Below the pieces are notes generated by a model that was given only the letters and a program-made list of their open reading frames with translations, did no database searches and was not told the origin of the DNA. The position numbers were made by a program, and so were the translations under genes. DNA of 64,000 nt from positions 1 to 64,000 of the forward strand of contig CABQEV010000006.1 of NCBI GenBank assembly GCA_902463265.1, read 5' to 3'. Of this stretch, positions 45,329 through 53,862 are shown piece after piece (positions within the stretch are counted from its first letter, which is position 1; every line of letters begins with the position of its first letter). This DNA is from UMGS1889 sp900556055. GTDB lineage: Bacteria > Bacillota > Clostridia > Oscillospirales > Ruminococcaceae.

Positions 45329-46039
45329 TTACTCGTCCGATACTATTGTTCCGACAGGAAGTCCCATGCACGCATCATAGATATTGTCGGGACGCTTCAG
45401 GTCGAATACAAGTATAGGCAGGTGATTATCCTTGCACATGGAAGCGGCAGTGCTGTCCATAACAGCAAGATTGTTCACAAGGATATCATTGAAACTGAGC
45501 TTATCATACTTGACAGCATCATCATACTTATTGGGATCCTTATCGTAAACGCCGTCTACCATTGTAGCCTTCAGCACGATATCAGCCTCGATCTCAGCAG
45601 CACGGAGCGTAGATGCAGTATCCGTTGAAAAGAACGGGTTTCCTGTTCCGCAGCCGAAGATAACGACTCTTCCCTTTTCCATATGGCGGATAGCCTTGTT
45701 TCTGATATACGGCTCAGCTACCTGATGCATAGCGATAGCTGTCTGCACGCGGACATCAAGTCCGAGAGATTCAAGCACATCTGCAACAGCGAGTGCATTC
45801 ATGGTAGTTGCGAGCATTCCGATATGGTCGGCTCTGGTTCTGTCCATTGTTCCGCTGGAACGGCCTCTCCAGAAGTTTCCGCCGCCGACAACAATGCCGA
45901 TCTGAACGCCTGCGTCCGCACACTTTTTAATGCTCTTTCCGATCTCTGTGATAACAGAGAAGTCAAGACCTGTTTTCTGATTTCCCGCAAGAGCCTCACC
46001 GCTGAGCTTCAGCAGCACTCTTTTATACTTAGGTTCCAT
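45329..46039 (-). CDS. pyrH: UMP kinase
   Basis: Hexameric bacterial UMP kinase, amino-acid-kinase fold. 236 residues from ATG 46039: YKRVLLKLSGEALAG, IVVGGGNFWRGRSSG, TDTASTLRAAEI. Upstream is GAGG at a good distance. It heads the eight-gene operon to polC. The leader has a strong hairpin but no visible PyrR site. Confidence 0.97.
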   Translation of the reverse strand: MEPKYKRVLLKLSGEALAGNQKTGLDFSVITEIGKSIKKCADAGVQIGIVVGGGNFWRGRSSGTMDRTRADHIGMLATTMNALAVADVLESLGLDVRVQTAIAMHQVAEPYIRNKAIRHMEKGRVVIFGCGTGNPFFSTDTASTLRAAEIEADIVLKATMVDGVYDKDPNKYDDAVKYDKLSFNDILVNNLAVMDSTAASMCKDNHLPILVFDLKRPDNIYDACMGLPVGTIVSDE

Positions 46040-46061
46040 ATCGCACCTCACTATTATTCCC

Positions 46062-46085
46062 GTCTGAAGAAAACGTTCTTCAGAC
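46062..46085 (-). promoter_or_regulatory. Strong hairpin in the pyrH leader
   Basis: GTCTGAAGAA and TTCTTCAGAC form a ten-base perfect stem with a four-base loop, 22 bases upstream of the pyrH start. No T-run follows, so it is not a terminator; an RNA stability or regulatory role is possible. Confidence 0.6.
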
Positions 46086-46102
46086 AACAAGTTCTCTGTT
46101 AT

Positions 46103-46131
46103 ATTTTACTATACTTTCTTCGATATGTAAA
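46103..46131 (-). promoter_or_regulatory. Promoter of the pyrH-polC operon
   Basis: Minus strand TTTACA, 17-base spacer, TAAAAT, about 65 bases upstream of pyrH. Confidence 0.75.
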
Positions 46132-46174
46132 GTGTTTTTCAAAAAAAGTTACAAAAAAATCGTCCCGAACCGAA

Positions 46175-46209
46175 AAAGTGCCGTACAGACGAGGTCTGCA
46201 CGGCACTTT
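46175..46209 (-). terminator. Terminator of the SGNH-DUF4358 pair
   Basis: AAAGTGCCG and CGGCACTTT, with inner CAGAC/GTCTG pairing, followed on the minus strand by TTTTTC. It lies 13 bases past the DUF4358 stop. Confidence 0.88.
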
Positions 46210-46221
46210 CCCACATAATTA

Positions 46222-46764
46222 TCAGCCGATAAAATTCTTGAATATCTGCTCAGCCTTGCTGCTGTCGGGAGTAACGGCATAGTAAACGTAATTGTCCTTG
46301 CTTCCAACGACTGCATTTCCGAGCTTTTCAGCCTCATCAGGATTGTAATCCTCAAAATCAGTCTTTCTCTTTTCGATCCTGTCATTGATAAGATCAACGA
46401 GTGCTGAACAGTCATCAGCAGACTTCATTCTGAAAATTCCGACCTCATCCGCAAATCCGCCCGAACCGCATATATACATTGAAAATGCGTCGATCTTGTC
46501 AATATCCGTATCGAGGTACATTGACAGTCTGTCAGAACCTACCTCAGCAAGTGAGGACATCTCGATCTGTGCGATTATGTCGTTCACGGGCTGTGAAATG
46601 TCGCCTGTCTCAGCAGTTCCGGCATTGCCGTTTTCGTCGGAAGCAGCGTCTGAAACGGACACTGAGCTTGTTTCCGAGGACGTATCCTCCGAATTGTTTC
46701 CGCAGCCTGTCATAGCCGCAGCAATAAGCAGCGCCGCAGCTGCTGCCGCAAGTTTCTTCTTCAT
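46222..46764 (-). CDS. DUF4358 domain lipoprotein
   Basis: 180 residues. A signal peptide (KKK, then an alanine-rich core) ends in the lipobox AMTGC (Cys at about 21), so it is a membrane-anchored lipoprotein. After a Ser/Thr/acidic linker the DUF4358 domain (IAQIEMSSLAEVGSDRLSMYLDTDIDKIDAFSMYICGSGG) follows. Function of the domain is unknown. It follows an SGNH hydrolase by 33 bases; this pairing is seen in other clostridia (recollection, not checked). Confidence 0.85.
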   Translation of the reverse strand: MKKKLAAAAAALLIAAAMTGCGNNSEDTSSETSSVSVSDAASDENGNAGTAETGDISQPVNDIIAQIEMSSLAEVGSDRLSMYLDTDIDKIDAFSMYICGSGGFADEVGIFRMKSADDCSALVDLINDRIEKRKTDFEDYNPDEAEKLGNAVVGSKDNYVYYAVTPDSSKAEQIFKNFIG

Positions 46765-46797
46765 GTTTGATCTCTCTTTCCTAATTAATATTGTATA

Positions 46798-47658
46798 TTA
46801 TTGCACAACATGTGTAAGAATATAATCAAGCATTATATCATAGGTATCTTTCTTGAAATGCATTCCGTCTCCGTCGGAGCGTTCCGATGCAAGCTTGCCG
46901 TCATTTCCCTTCAGCGCTGTATTCAGATCGACGAAATAAACCGATTTTTCATCGGCAAGCTTCAGCAGCTCGGAATTATACGTGTCGATATCCGAATTGA
47001 GGATAGGCGAGCTTGAATCTGTCTCCTTATTGGCAGTAACAGGCGGGATAGAAAGTATATATATCTTTGAATCGGGCAGTTCTTCCTTGACAGAATCAAT
47101 AAACTGACCGTATTCCGAGATCATATTCTCATTAGTCAGCCAGGCAATGCCGTTGGAACCGAGCATGACATACACGTTCTTGGGATTGTTTTCCTTCAGA
47201 GCATCAAGCACCGTCATTTCTCCGCTCGGAGTTGTGACAGTTGCGGTATTTATTTTCGAGATGTTCATTCCGATATTCGCAAGCACATTTTTTTCGGGGA
47301 TTATGCCATAGCTTGCCAGTCCGACAGTCAATGAATCGCCCACGAAATTGCAGTCATTGACAAGATAGGAAAATCCCATAAGCTGTCCCTCGGGAACAGG
47401 GTTTATTACCTTTTCGGAAGCAGGCTCAGTCTCAGCTTCTGTTTCGGAAACGGTTACAGTTTCAGTGCTTTCGATCTCTGCGGCTGCGGAAGCATCGGTT
47501 TCGGAACCTGCTATCTCACCTGACGCAGACAGCGTATCCTCAGGCATCTGACCTTTTTTCATATAAATAACAAAGCAGACGGCAAAGCTCAGAAAAATCA
47601 GGAAAAACACCAGTCCAAAGCTGAATTTAGGTCGTTTTTTTTCTTGTCTGACCCTCAT
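46798..47658 (-). CDS. Membrane-anchored SGNH/GDSL-like hydrolase
   Basis: 286 residues: one N-terminal membrane anchor (about 15-32), a Ser/Thr/Glu-rich linker (about 40-88), then an SGNH domain with block I VGDSLTVG, block III YVMLGSNGIAWL and a C-terminal DGMHFKKD (block V Asp-His). Such enzymes deacylate peptidoglycan, polysaccharide or lipids outside the membrane. GGAGG lies ten bases before the ATG. Confidence 0.87.
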   Translation of the reverse strand: MRVRQEKKRPKFSFGLVFFLIFLSFAVCFVIYMKKGQMPEDTLSASGEIAGSETDASAAAEIESTETVTVSETEAETEPASEKVINPVPEGQLMGFSYLVNDCNFVGDSLTVGLASYGIIPEKNVLANIGMNISKINTATVTTPSGEMTVLDALKENNPKNVYVMLGSNGIAWLTNENMISEYGQFIDSVKEELPDSKIYILSIPPVTANKETDSSSPILNSDIDTYNSELLKLADEKSVYFVDLNTALKGNDGKLASERSDGDGMHFKKDTYDIMLDYILTHVVQ

Positions 47659-47698
47659 TAAAACACCATCCTCCGATCAATTTTCATTTACATTTTCT

Positions 47699-47727
47699 AT
47701 TATAATACAAAAAAAACTAAATTGCAA
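47699..47727 (-). promoter_or_regulatory. Promoter of the SGNH-DUF4358 pair
   Basis: Minus strand TTGCAA, 17-base spacer, TATAAT, about 40 bases upstream of the SGNH hydrolase gene; divergent to the small membrane protein promoter. Confidence 0.85.
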
Positions 47728-47819
47728 GGAAATATGCATATTTTAATAATTGACATCGTTTTGTAATATTTGCACAAGGAGTCCTAGTTGATTTTGTATC
47801 AAATCTTTCAAGAAAGGTA

Positions 47820-47848
47820 TTGATTTTTGTTGAATATGGTGATATAAT
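47820..47848 (+). promoter_or_regulatory. Promoter of the small membrane protein
   Basis: TTGATT, 17-base spacer, TATAAT, about 40 bases upstream of the GTG start. Confidence 0.82.
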
Positions 47849-47888
47849 ATTAACAGTGATTATATTGAACTCAGGGAGGTCGTTCTCA

Positions 47889-48059
47889 GTGAATCTTTTC
47901 TTTATGATAGTGGGCATTGCCTTTATAATAGTTGGAGGCGTATCCCTTATATCGGAAAACAAAAAATCAGGTGAAGCAACTGTAAAGACAAACGCTAAAG
48001 CAGGGCTTATTACGATTGCATTCTCAGTGCTGTTCTTTATCCTTGCTTTCATTGCATAA
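47889..48059 (+). CDS. Small two-helix membrane protein, 56 residues
   Basis: Starts at GTG with GGGAGG nine bases upstream. Two hydrophobic segments (about residues 3-20 and 38-55) flank a hydrophilic, lysine-rich turn (SENKKSGEATVKTNAK). I do not recognise a family. It is a single-gene unit: own promoter before it, terminator 16 bases after it. A membrane-stress or holin-like role would be a guess. Confidence 0.72.
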   Translation: MNLFFMIVGIAFIIVGGVSLISENKKSGEATVKTNAKAGLITIAFSVLFFILAFIA

Positions 48060-48074
48060 CAGAATACCTAAATA

Positions 48075-48104
48075 CCCGAAGGCTTCGTGCTTTCGGGCGT
48101 TTTT
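48075..48104 (+). terminator. Terminator of the small membrane protein gene
   Basis: CCCGAA...TTCGGG stem followed by CGTTTTT, directly after the 56-residue gene. Confidence 0.85.
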
Positions 48105-48204
48105 GTTATATGGCAGATCCGTAATTCCGGCATCGCATTACTATTGTATACAAAATCCGACTATTTATAAAAGTAAAATTTATATGTGATCGGAAATAAT
48201 TTTA

Positions 48205-48233
48205 TTGCAAAAGCATTTAATATAGTGTATAAT
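48205..48233 (+). promoter_or_regulatory. Promoter of asnB
   Basis: TTGCAA, 17-base spacer, TATAAT, about 55 bases upstream of asnB. No T-box was seen in the short leader. Confidence 0.85.
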
Positions 48234-48287
48234 AGTTTGTATGCGGTTTATTTTTACAGCTAATTTTTATCTATGGAGGATTGCATT

Positions 48288-50111
48288 ATGTGCGGATATG
48301 TAGGATTTACCAATACAATAAATGACGCAAATCGCATTATCGGTGAAATGATGGATAAGATCAAGCACCGCGGCCCGGATTCCGAAGGAAAATATGTTGA
48401 TGAGGACATCGCTCTCGGATTCCGCCGTCTAAGCATCATCGACCTTAACACAGGAAGTCAGCCGATATATAATGAGGATAATTCAAAGGTTCTCCTGTTC
48501 AACGGAGAAATTTACAACTTTCAGAAAATAAGGGAAGAACTTATCGCAAAGGGACACATCTTTACGACCAAAACAGATTCCGAGGTTCTTATCCACGGAT
48601 ATGAAGAATTCGGTGAAGACCTTCTTAACAAGCTCAGAGGAATGTTTTCCTTTGTTATCTGGGATAAGAATACAAAGGAGCTTTTCGGTGCGAGGGATTT
48701 CTTCGGCATCAAGCCGCTCTATTATGCAAAAATGGGCGATGCATTCATGTTCGGTTCCGAAATAAAGTCGTTCCTTGCCCACCCATCATTCGTCAAGGAA
48801 ATGAATGAGGATGCTCTCGAAAATTATCTGACATTCCAGTATTCACCGACAACGGAAACTTTTTTCAAAAATGTATGGAAGCTCCCCCCTGCTCACTTCT
48901 TCAAATACAAAAACGGCGAACTTACGGTAAAACGCTACTGGGAAGTAAAATTCGATGCCGACGAAAAGCCGGATATGGAAGAATGGGTCAACAGGATATC
49001 CGACACATTCAAGAACTCCGTTGAAGCTCATAAAATAAGTGACGTTGAGGTCGGAAGCTTCCTGTCAAGCGGCGTTGATTCAAGCTATGCCGCAGCTGTC
49101 GCAAACGTTGACAAGACCTTCACTGTCGGTTTCGGCACAGATGAAAAGTATAATGAGATCGGCTGGGCCAAGGAATTTTCCAAGTATATAGGCAAGGAAA
49201 ATATCAGCAAGGTCATAACTCCGGAGGAATACTGGGGAAATATCGCCAAGATACAGTATCACATGGACGAACCGCTTGCCGACCCTTCGGCTATCGCACT
49301 GTATTTCGTCTGCAGCAAGGCTTCTGAATATGTAAAGGTAGTTCTTTCGGGTGAAGGTGCAGACGAGATCTTCGGCGGATATAATGTATACCGTGAGCCG
49401 ATGGCAATACCTGCTTACAATGCTATCCCGAAGTGCATAAGACGCGGAATAGGCGCAGTCGCTTCCAAGCTTCCCCCAAAGAGAGGAATAAATTTCCTTG
49501 TAAGAAGAGGAAAGGATCTAGAGGAACGCTTTATAGGAAATGCATATATGTTCTCCGAAAAGGAAAGAAAAGCACTGCTTAAAATAAAGACAAACGCTCC
49601 AGATGCTGCGGCTATCACAAAGCCTTTCTATGACAAGGTAAAGGATAAGGACGCTGTCACAAAGATGCAGTACCTCGATCTTCATCTCTGGATGACAGGA
49701 GATATCCTGCTCAAAGCCGATAAGATGTCAATGGCAAATTCGCTTGAGCTTCGTGTTCCCTTCCTTGACAAGGAAGTCATGGCACTTGCTGAAAAGATAC
49801 CCACACGATATCGTGTAAACGACGAAAATACAAAGATCGCAATGAGAAAGGCGGCTCTCCGTGCAACACCTCCTCAGACTGCAAACAAGAAAAAGCTGGG
49901 CTTCCCTGTTCCTATCCGTGTATGGCTCAAAGAAGATAAATATTACAGCATCGTAAAGGACGCATTCACTTCCGAAACAGCCGAGCATTACTTCAACACA
50001 AACCTGCTCATCGACCTGCTTGATGAACACAGAAACGGCAAGCGTGACAACAGCAGAAAGATATGGACGGTATACATCTTCCTTGTTTGGCATAAGGTAT
50101 ATTTTGAGTGA
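48288..50111 (+). CDS. asnB: Asparagine synthase, glutamine-hydrolysing
   Basis: 607 residues. The start at ATG 48288 puts the catalytic Cys at position 2 (MCGYVGF), as needed after Met removal; GGAGGA lies seven bases upstream. N-terminal class II amidotransferase domain (RGPDSEG, ARDFFGIKPLYY), then the ATP-pyrophosphatase domain with SSGVDSSY and SGEGADEIFGGYN. It makes asparagine, though cell wall amidation by AsnB-type enzymes is known in some Firmicutes. The next gene starts one base after its stop. Confidence 0.95.
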   Translation: MCGYVGFTNTINDANRIIGEMMDKIKHRGPDSEGKYVDEDIALGFRRLSIIDLNTGSQPIYNEDNSKVLLFNGEIYNFQKIREELIAKGHIFTTKTDSEVLIHGYEEFGEDLLNKLRGMFSFVIWDKNTKELFGARDFFGIKPLYYAKMGDAFMFGSEIKSFLAHPSFVKEMNEDALENYLTFQYSPTTETFFKNVWKLPPAHFFKYKNGELTVKRYWEVKFDADEKPDMEEWVNRISDTFKNSVEAHKISDVEVGSFLSSGVDSSYAAAVANVDKTFTVGFGTDEKYNEIGWAKEFSKYIGKENISKVITPEEYWGNIAKIQYHMDEPLADPSAIALYFVCSKASEYVKVVLSGEGADEIFGGYNVYREPMAIPAYNAIPKCIRRGIGAVASKLPPKRGINFLVRRGKDLEERFIGNAYMFSEKERKALLKIKTNAPDAAAITKPFYDKVKDKDAVTKMQYLDLHLWMTGDILLKADKMSMANSLELRVPFLDKEVMALAEKIPTRYRVNDENTKIAMRKAALRATPPQTANKKKLGFPVPIRVWLKEDKYYSIVKDAFTSETAEHYFNTNLLIDLLDEHRNGKRDNSRKIWTVYIFLVWHKVYFE

Positions 50112-50112
50112 T

Positions 50113-51348
50113 ATGAAAAAGTCATGCCTTGTTACCCTGCTGATATGCACGGCTCTGCTTTGCTCATGCAGCAAGATCGAAAATACTGCCGATGCTACGT
50201 CTGTTTCATCAACATCGGTCACATCGGAGTCTTTCAGCGAAACCTCTTCCGTTTCGGAAACATCGGAGGAAACGGTAACGGAAATATCTCCCGAGCCATG
50301 GGAATATCTGCTTTCCGACGGTATTTTTGCCAGACAGTACAGCAAAGCATACGAAAAGCTTTTAACAATGAGCGATGAAGAAAAGACGGGGCAGCTGCTT
50401 CTCGCACGCTGTCCCGTTGGCAGTGCCGCCGAAGATGCCGCATCATTCCATCTTGGGGGATATATCCTCTTCAAAAGAAACGTCACAGGAAAAACGCCTG
50501 AAACGCTTTCCGGATTTATCGGCGGATTTCAGTCTGCTGCTGATATACCCATGATATGCGCTGCTGATGAAGAGGGCGGAACTGTCGTAAGAATAAGCGG
50601 AAATACTGCTTTCAGAAGCGAACGTTTCCCGTCACCGTCAAAAGCATATAAAAACGGAGGATACGAAGCGATATACAGCGATTATTCCGAAAAATCAAAG
50701 TTTCTTATGTCGCTCGGAGTAAATCTGAATCTTGCACCCGTTGCCGATGTTTCGGTGAACAGCTCTGACTATATTTACGACAGAACGCTAGGTATGCCTG
50801 CAGAGGAAACAGCCGAATATATCAGAAATGCCGTAACTGCCGCAAAAGCAGAAGGTATTTCCTCATGCCTGAAGCATTTCCCGGGATACGGAAACAATGA
50901 CGATACTCACACGGGAATTGCCGTTGACGAACGTCCGCATGAAAGCTTTTCTGACAGTGATCTTCTGCCGTTTGAGGCTGGCATTGAAGCGGGTGCGGAA
51001 ACAGTGCTTGTATCGCACAACATCGTAAATGCGTTTGACAGTGAACGTCCTGCGTCCCTCTCGCCCGCCGTTCACGATCTGCTGCGTAATGATCTGGATT
51101 TTTCGGGAGTTATCCTGACCGATGATCTCTCAATGGATGCGATAACCTTATACTGCGGCGATCAGGGACCGTACGCCGATGCTGTGAATGCGGGAAATGA
51201 CATGCTGATCGTAACGGATTACCAAGCGGCTTACAATGATATCCTGTCTGCCGTAAAATGCGGATATATCTCAGAGGAAACGCTTGACCGTGCCGTTATG
51301 AGGATTCTTGCTTGGAAATATACGAAAGGATTGATCGACAGTGAGTGA
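50113..51348 (+). CDS. Family 3 glycoside hydrolase lipoprotein (NagZ-like beta-N-acetylhexosaminidase)
   Basis: 411 residues with a lipoprotein signal ending at Cys19 (LLCSC), a Ser/Thr/Glu-rich linker (about 22-60) and a GH3 catalytic domain. Family marks: MSDEEKTGQLLLARC, ICAADEEGGTVVRI, KHFPGYGNNDDTHTGI (His/Asp acid-base loop of NagZ) and ILTDDLSMDAI with the nucleophile Asp. Likely trims GlcNAc from muropeptides outside the membrane. It follows asnB by one base and overlaps the TetR gene by eight. Confidence 0.9.
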   Translation: MKKSCLVTLLICTALLCSCSKIENTADATSVSSTSVTSESFSETSSVSETSEETVTEISPEPWEYLLSDGIFARQYSKAYEKLLTMSDEEKTGQLLLARCPVGSAAEDAASFHLGGYILFKRNVTGKTPETLSGFIGGFQSAADIPMICAADEEGGTVVRISGNTAFRSERFPSPSKAYKNGGYEAIYSDYSEKSKFLMSLGVNLNLAPVADVSVNSSDYIYDRTLGMPAEETAEYIRNAVTAAKAEGISSCLKHFPGYGNNDDTHTGIAVDERPHESFSDSDLLPFEAGIEAGAETVLVSHNIVNAFDSERPASLSPAVHDLLRNDLDFSGVILTDDLSMDAITLYCGDQGPYADAVNAGNDMLIVTDYQAAYNDILSAVKCGYISEETLDRAVMRILAWKYTKGLIDSE

Positions 51349-51925
51349 AACGTCCACCAGAGATAAAGTCATCTTTGAGGCTATGAAGCTTTTCGCATCC
51401 GGCACATACGGCTCTGTTTCCATGCGTGACATTGCAAATGCGGCAGGCATACGCGAAAGCTCACTGTATTATCATTTCAGAAACAAGCAGGATATTTTCG
51501 ACAGCGTGCTTGAATGCGGAGAAAAACGCTGCACGCAGATGTTTGAAAATCTCTCGAATTCAGCGTCAAACACAGGCTCTCCGGTATCTGCGGAACGGCT
51601 CATAATGCTTGCAATAACGGTAATGAATTTCTTTATGGCTGACGAGCAGTCGAAGCTTTTCCGCCGTATGCTCATTATAGGGCAGTATTCAGATGAGCGG
51701 CTTAAACACTGCTTCCGCAGCATATACATTAATCATCCGCTTGGATTTTTCACTCAGATCTTCTCTGCAAACGGTACGGGAGCCATATCTCCCGATGAGC
51801 TTTCCAGGGAATTTTATTCGCCGCTCTATCTTCTGATATGCTCTTCGGACAGTATTGCGGAAACGCTACCCGAGATAAAAAAACACATTCTGACCTTTGT
51901 TGATCTTTATATGAAAGGTAAATAA
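51341..51925 (+). CDS. TetR/AcrR family regulator
   Basis: 194 residues. N-terminal helix-turn-helix: FEAMKLFASGTYGSVSMRDIANAAGIRESSLYYHFRNKQDIF (about 11-54). The C-terminal ligand domain is family-unspecific. Starts with GTG overlapping the GH3 gene. Being inside the operon it may control neighbouring genes, but no operator was identified. Confidence 0.9.
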   Translation: MSETSTRDKVIFEAMKLFASGTYGSVSMRDIANAAGIRESSLYYHFRNKQDIFDSVLECGEKRCTQMFENLSNSASNTGSPVSAERLIMLAITVMNFFMADEQSKLFRRMLIIGQYSDERLKHCFRSIYINHPLGFFTQIFSANGTGAISPDELSREFYSPLYLLICSSDSIAETLPEIKKHILTFVDLYMKGK

Positions 51926-51926
51926 A

Positions 51927-52595
51927 ATGAGCAGTCTTGTAACCTATAAATATATAAAGCAAAATCCCGATATAATGACTTATATCAGAAAGGCGGACGA
52001 GGCACTTGCCGCTCAGGGATATACCGAGCATTCCTTTGCACACGTCGAAAAGGCGGCTGCATCTGCGGAAATGATACTGACACAGCTTGAATATCCCGAG
52101 AGAGATATTGAGCTTGCAAAGATCGCCGCTATTCTCCATGATATAGGAAATGTCGTAAACAGAACGGATCATGCGCAGAGCGGCGCTGTTATGGCGTTCC
52201 GTCTGCTTGACAATCTTTCGATGCCCGCCGATGAGATCGCAACGATAGTTTCTGCGATAGGCAATCACGACGAATCAACTGCGCAGCCTATAAACGCCAT
52301 CGCTGCGGCACTTATCATAGCCGACAAGACCGATGTGCGCAGAAGCAGAGTGCGCAATCAGGACCTGACATCATTCGATATCCACGACCGAGTGAATTAT
52401 GCAGTAACAAAAGCAAATCTTTATTTCAGCGATGATAAGACACGGCTTATACTTGACCTGAATATCGACACGGAAATATCCTCAGTGCTTGAATATTTCG
52501 AGATATTCCTCGAAAGAATGCTGCTCTGCAAACGCTCTGCGGAATATTTCAAAGTTAAATTTTCAATGAATATCAATGGCTCAGCCATTCTGTAA
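51927..52595 (+). CDS. HD-domain phosphohydrolase
   Basis: 222 residues with an HD fold: H35 (TEHSFAHVEKA), H71-D72 in ILHDIGN, and HDES near residue 113; IADKTDVRRSR adds the last Asp. Such enzymes cleave phosphoester or nucleotide bonds. Substrate unknown. It starts one base after the tetR stop. Confidence 0.85.
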   Translation: MSSLVTYKYIKQNPDIMTYIRKADEALAAQGYTEHSFAHVEKAAASAEMILTQLEYPERDIELAKIAAILHDIGNVVNRTDHAQSGAVMAFRLLDNLSMPADEIATIVSAIGNHDESTAQPINAIAAALIIADKTDVRRSRVRNQDLTSFDIHDRVNYAVTKANLYFSDDKTRLILDLNIDTEISSVLEYFEIFLERMLLCKRSAEYFKVKFSMNINGSAIL

Positions 52596-52607
52596 AGGGA
52601 GTTTTTT

Positions 52608-53180
52608 GTGAGATTTTATGAACTGCTGCTTATAGCGATAGGACTTTCAATGGACGCATTCGCCGTTTCGATCTGCAAGGGTCTGTCAATGAAAAGCTCC
52701 TGCGGCAAAAACGCAGCGATAATAGGACTTTTCTTCGGTGGATTTCAGGCGCTTATGCCATTAATAGGCTGGGCACTCGGATGTCAGTTTGAATCCATCA
52801 TAACCGAATACGACCACTGGATAGCGTTTGCCCTGCTGCTGTTCATCGGCGGAAAAATGGTGATCGAATCCATGAAACCCGATGATGAAAATGAAGATGA
52901 GGAATATAAGCTGGATATCAAGGAGCTTTTTCTTCTGGCTATCGCAACAAGCATAGATGCACTTGCTGTCGGTGTGACATTCGCATTTTTACAGGTTTCC
53001 ATCGTGCCGTCGATCACGCTTATCGGCATCACAACGTTCCTGTTCTCATTTGCAGGCGTATACATAGGAAACAAATTCGGACTGAAATTCAAAAGCGGCG
53101 CTGAACTCGCAGGAGGCGTTATTCTCGTGCTTATCGGCGTAAAGATACTTCTCGAACATCTCGGGATTCTTAATTTCTAA
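52608..53180 (+). CDS. mntP: Manganese efflux pump MntP family
   Basis: 190 residues, six membrane helices. The family marker MDAFAVSICKGLSM and its second-half echo SIDALAVGVTF are intact, showing the internal repeat of MntP with the conserved Asp residues. Starts with GTG, following AGGGAG. Exports Mn2+. No yybP-ykoY riboswitch was seen upstream. Confidence 0.93.
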   Translation: MRFYELLLIAIGLSMDAFAVSICKGLSMKSSCGKNAAIIGLFFGGFQALMPLIGWALGCQFESIITEYDHWIAFALLLFIGGKMVIESMKPDDENEDEEYKLDIKELFLLAIATSIDALAVGVTFAFLQVSIVPSITLIGITTFLFSFAGVYIGNKFGLKFKSGAELAGGVILVLIGVKILLEHLGILNF

Positions 53181-53199
53181 GGAAAGGAATATCAGGCAA

Positions 53200-53676
53200 A
53201 TGTCAATCGAAAAAGTCAGGAATTATTTTGAAAAGCTCGGTATGGCGGACAGAATAACGGAATTCAATACATCGTCAGCAACTGTTGACCTTGCTGCGGA
53301 AGCTCTGCGATGTCCCCCGCAGTGGATAGCAAAAACTCTCTCATTTTCCGCAAACGGAGAGCCTCTGCTTATCGTATGCGCAGGCGACACCAAGATAGAC
53401 AACAGCAAATACAAGGCGCAGTTCGGCACAAAAGCAAAGATGCTGACATATGAGGAAGTTGATGAGCTTGTCGGACACAGCGTAGGCGGAGTCTGTCCGT
53501 TTGAAGTGAACAACGGCGTGAAGATATATCTTGATGTTTCGCTCAAGCGTTTTGACACTGTGTATCCCGCCGCAGGAAGCAGCAACAGTGCTGTAAGACT
53601 CAGCCCGGACGAACTGGAAAAATACTTGAATTCCTCAGGCTGGATAGATGTCTGCAAGATAAAGGACATTGCATAA
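53200..53676 (+). CDS. YbaK/EbsC family protein, aminoacyl-tRNA deacylase-like
   Basis: 158 residues of the YbaK fold: KTLSFSANGEPLLIVCAGDTKIDNSKYKA, with the conserved GGVCPFEV and AGSSNSAVRLSPDEL near the end. Members remove mischarged amino acids from tRNA (Cys-tRNAPro, Ala-tRNAPro). Specificity is not readable. Last gene of the asnB run; a terminator follows. Confidence 0.92.
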   Translation: MSIEKVRNYFEKLGMADRITEFNTSSATVDLAAEALRCPPQWIAKTLSFSANGEPLLIVCAGDTKIDNSKYKAQFGTKAKMLTYEEVDELVGHSVGGVCPFEVNNGVKIYLDVSLKRFDTVYPAAGSSNSAVRLSPDELEKYLNSSGWIDVCKIKDIA

Positions 53677-53715
53677 GCCCTTTCACTAGATGTCAGTGAA
53701 ATGAGCAGATATACT

Positions 53716-53743
53716 GCGGACTGTACACTCAGTCCGCTCTTTT
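53716..53743 (+). terminator. Terminator of the asnB-ybaK run
   Basis: GCGGACTG-TACACT-CAGTCCGC followed by TCTTTT, 40 bases past the ybaK stop. Confidence 0.88.
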
Positions 53744-53789
53744 GGCGTTCTGCAAATATTTATTTTATGTGAATTATTTGTAAAAGTGC

Positions 53790-53818
53790 TTGCTTTATTT
53801 TTCAAAAACAAATATAAT
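53790..53818 (+). promoter_or_regulatory. Promoter of prmA and the topoisomerase genes
   Basis: TTGCTT, 17-base spacer, TATAAT, about 45 bases upstream of prmA. Confidence 0.82.
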
Positions 53819-53862
53819 TAAAGATGTATGTTTTCAAGTACGTTTTGAAAGGATTGGATCAA

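Noticed and set aside
52596..52607. Manganese (yybP-ykoY) riboswitch before mntP
   Set aside because: Only 12 bases separate it from the HD gene; no room.
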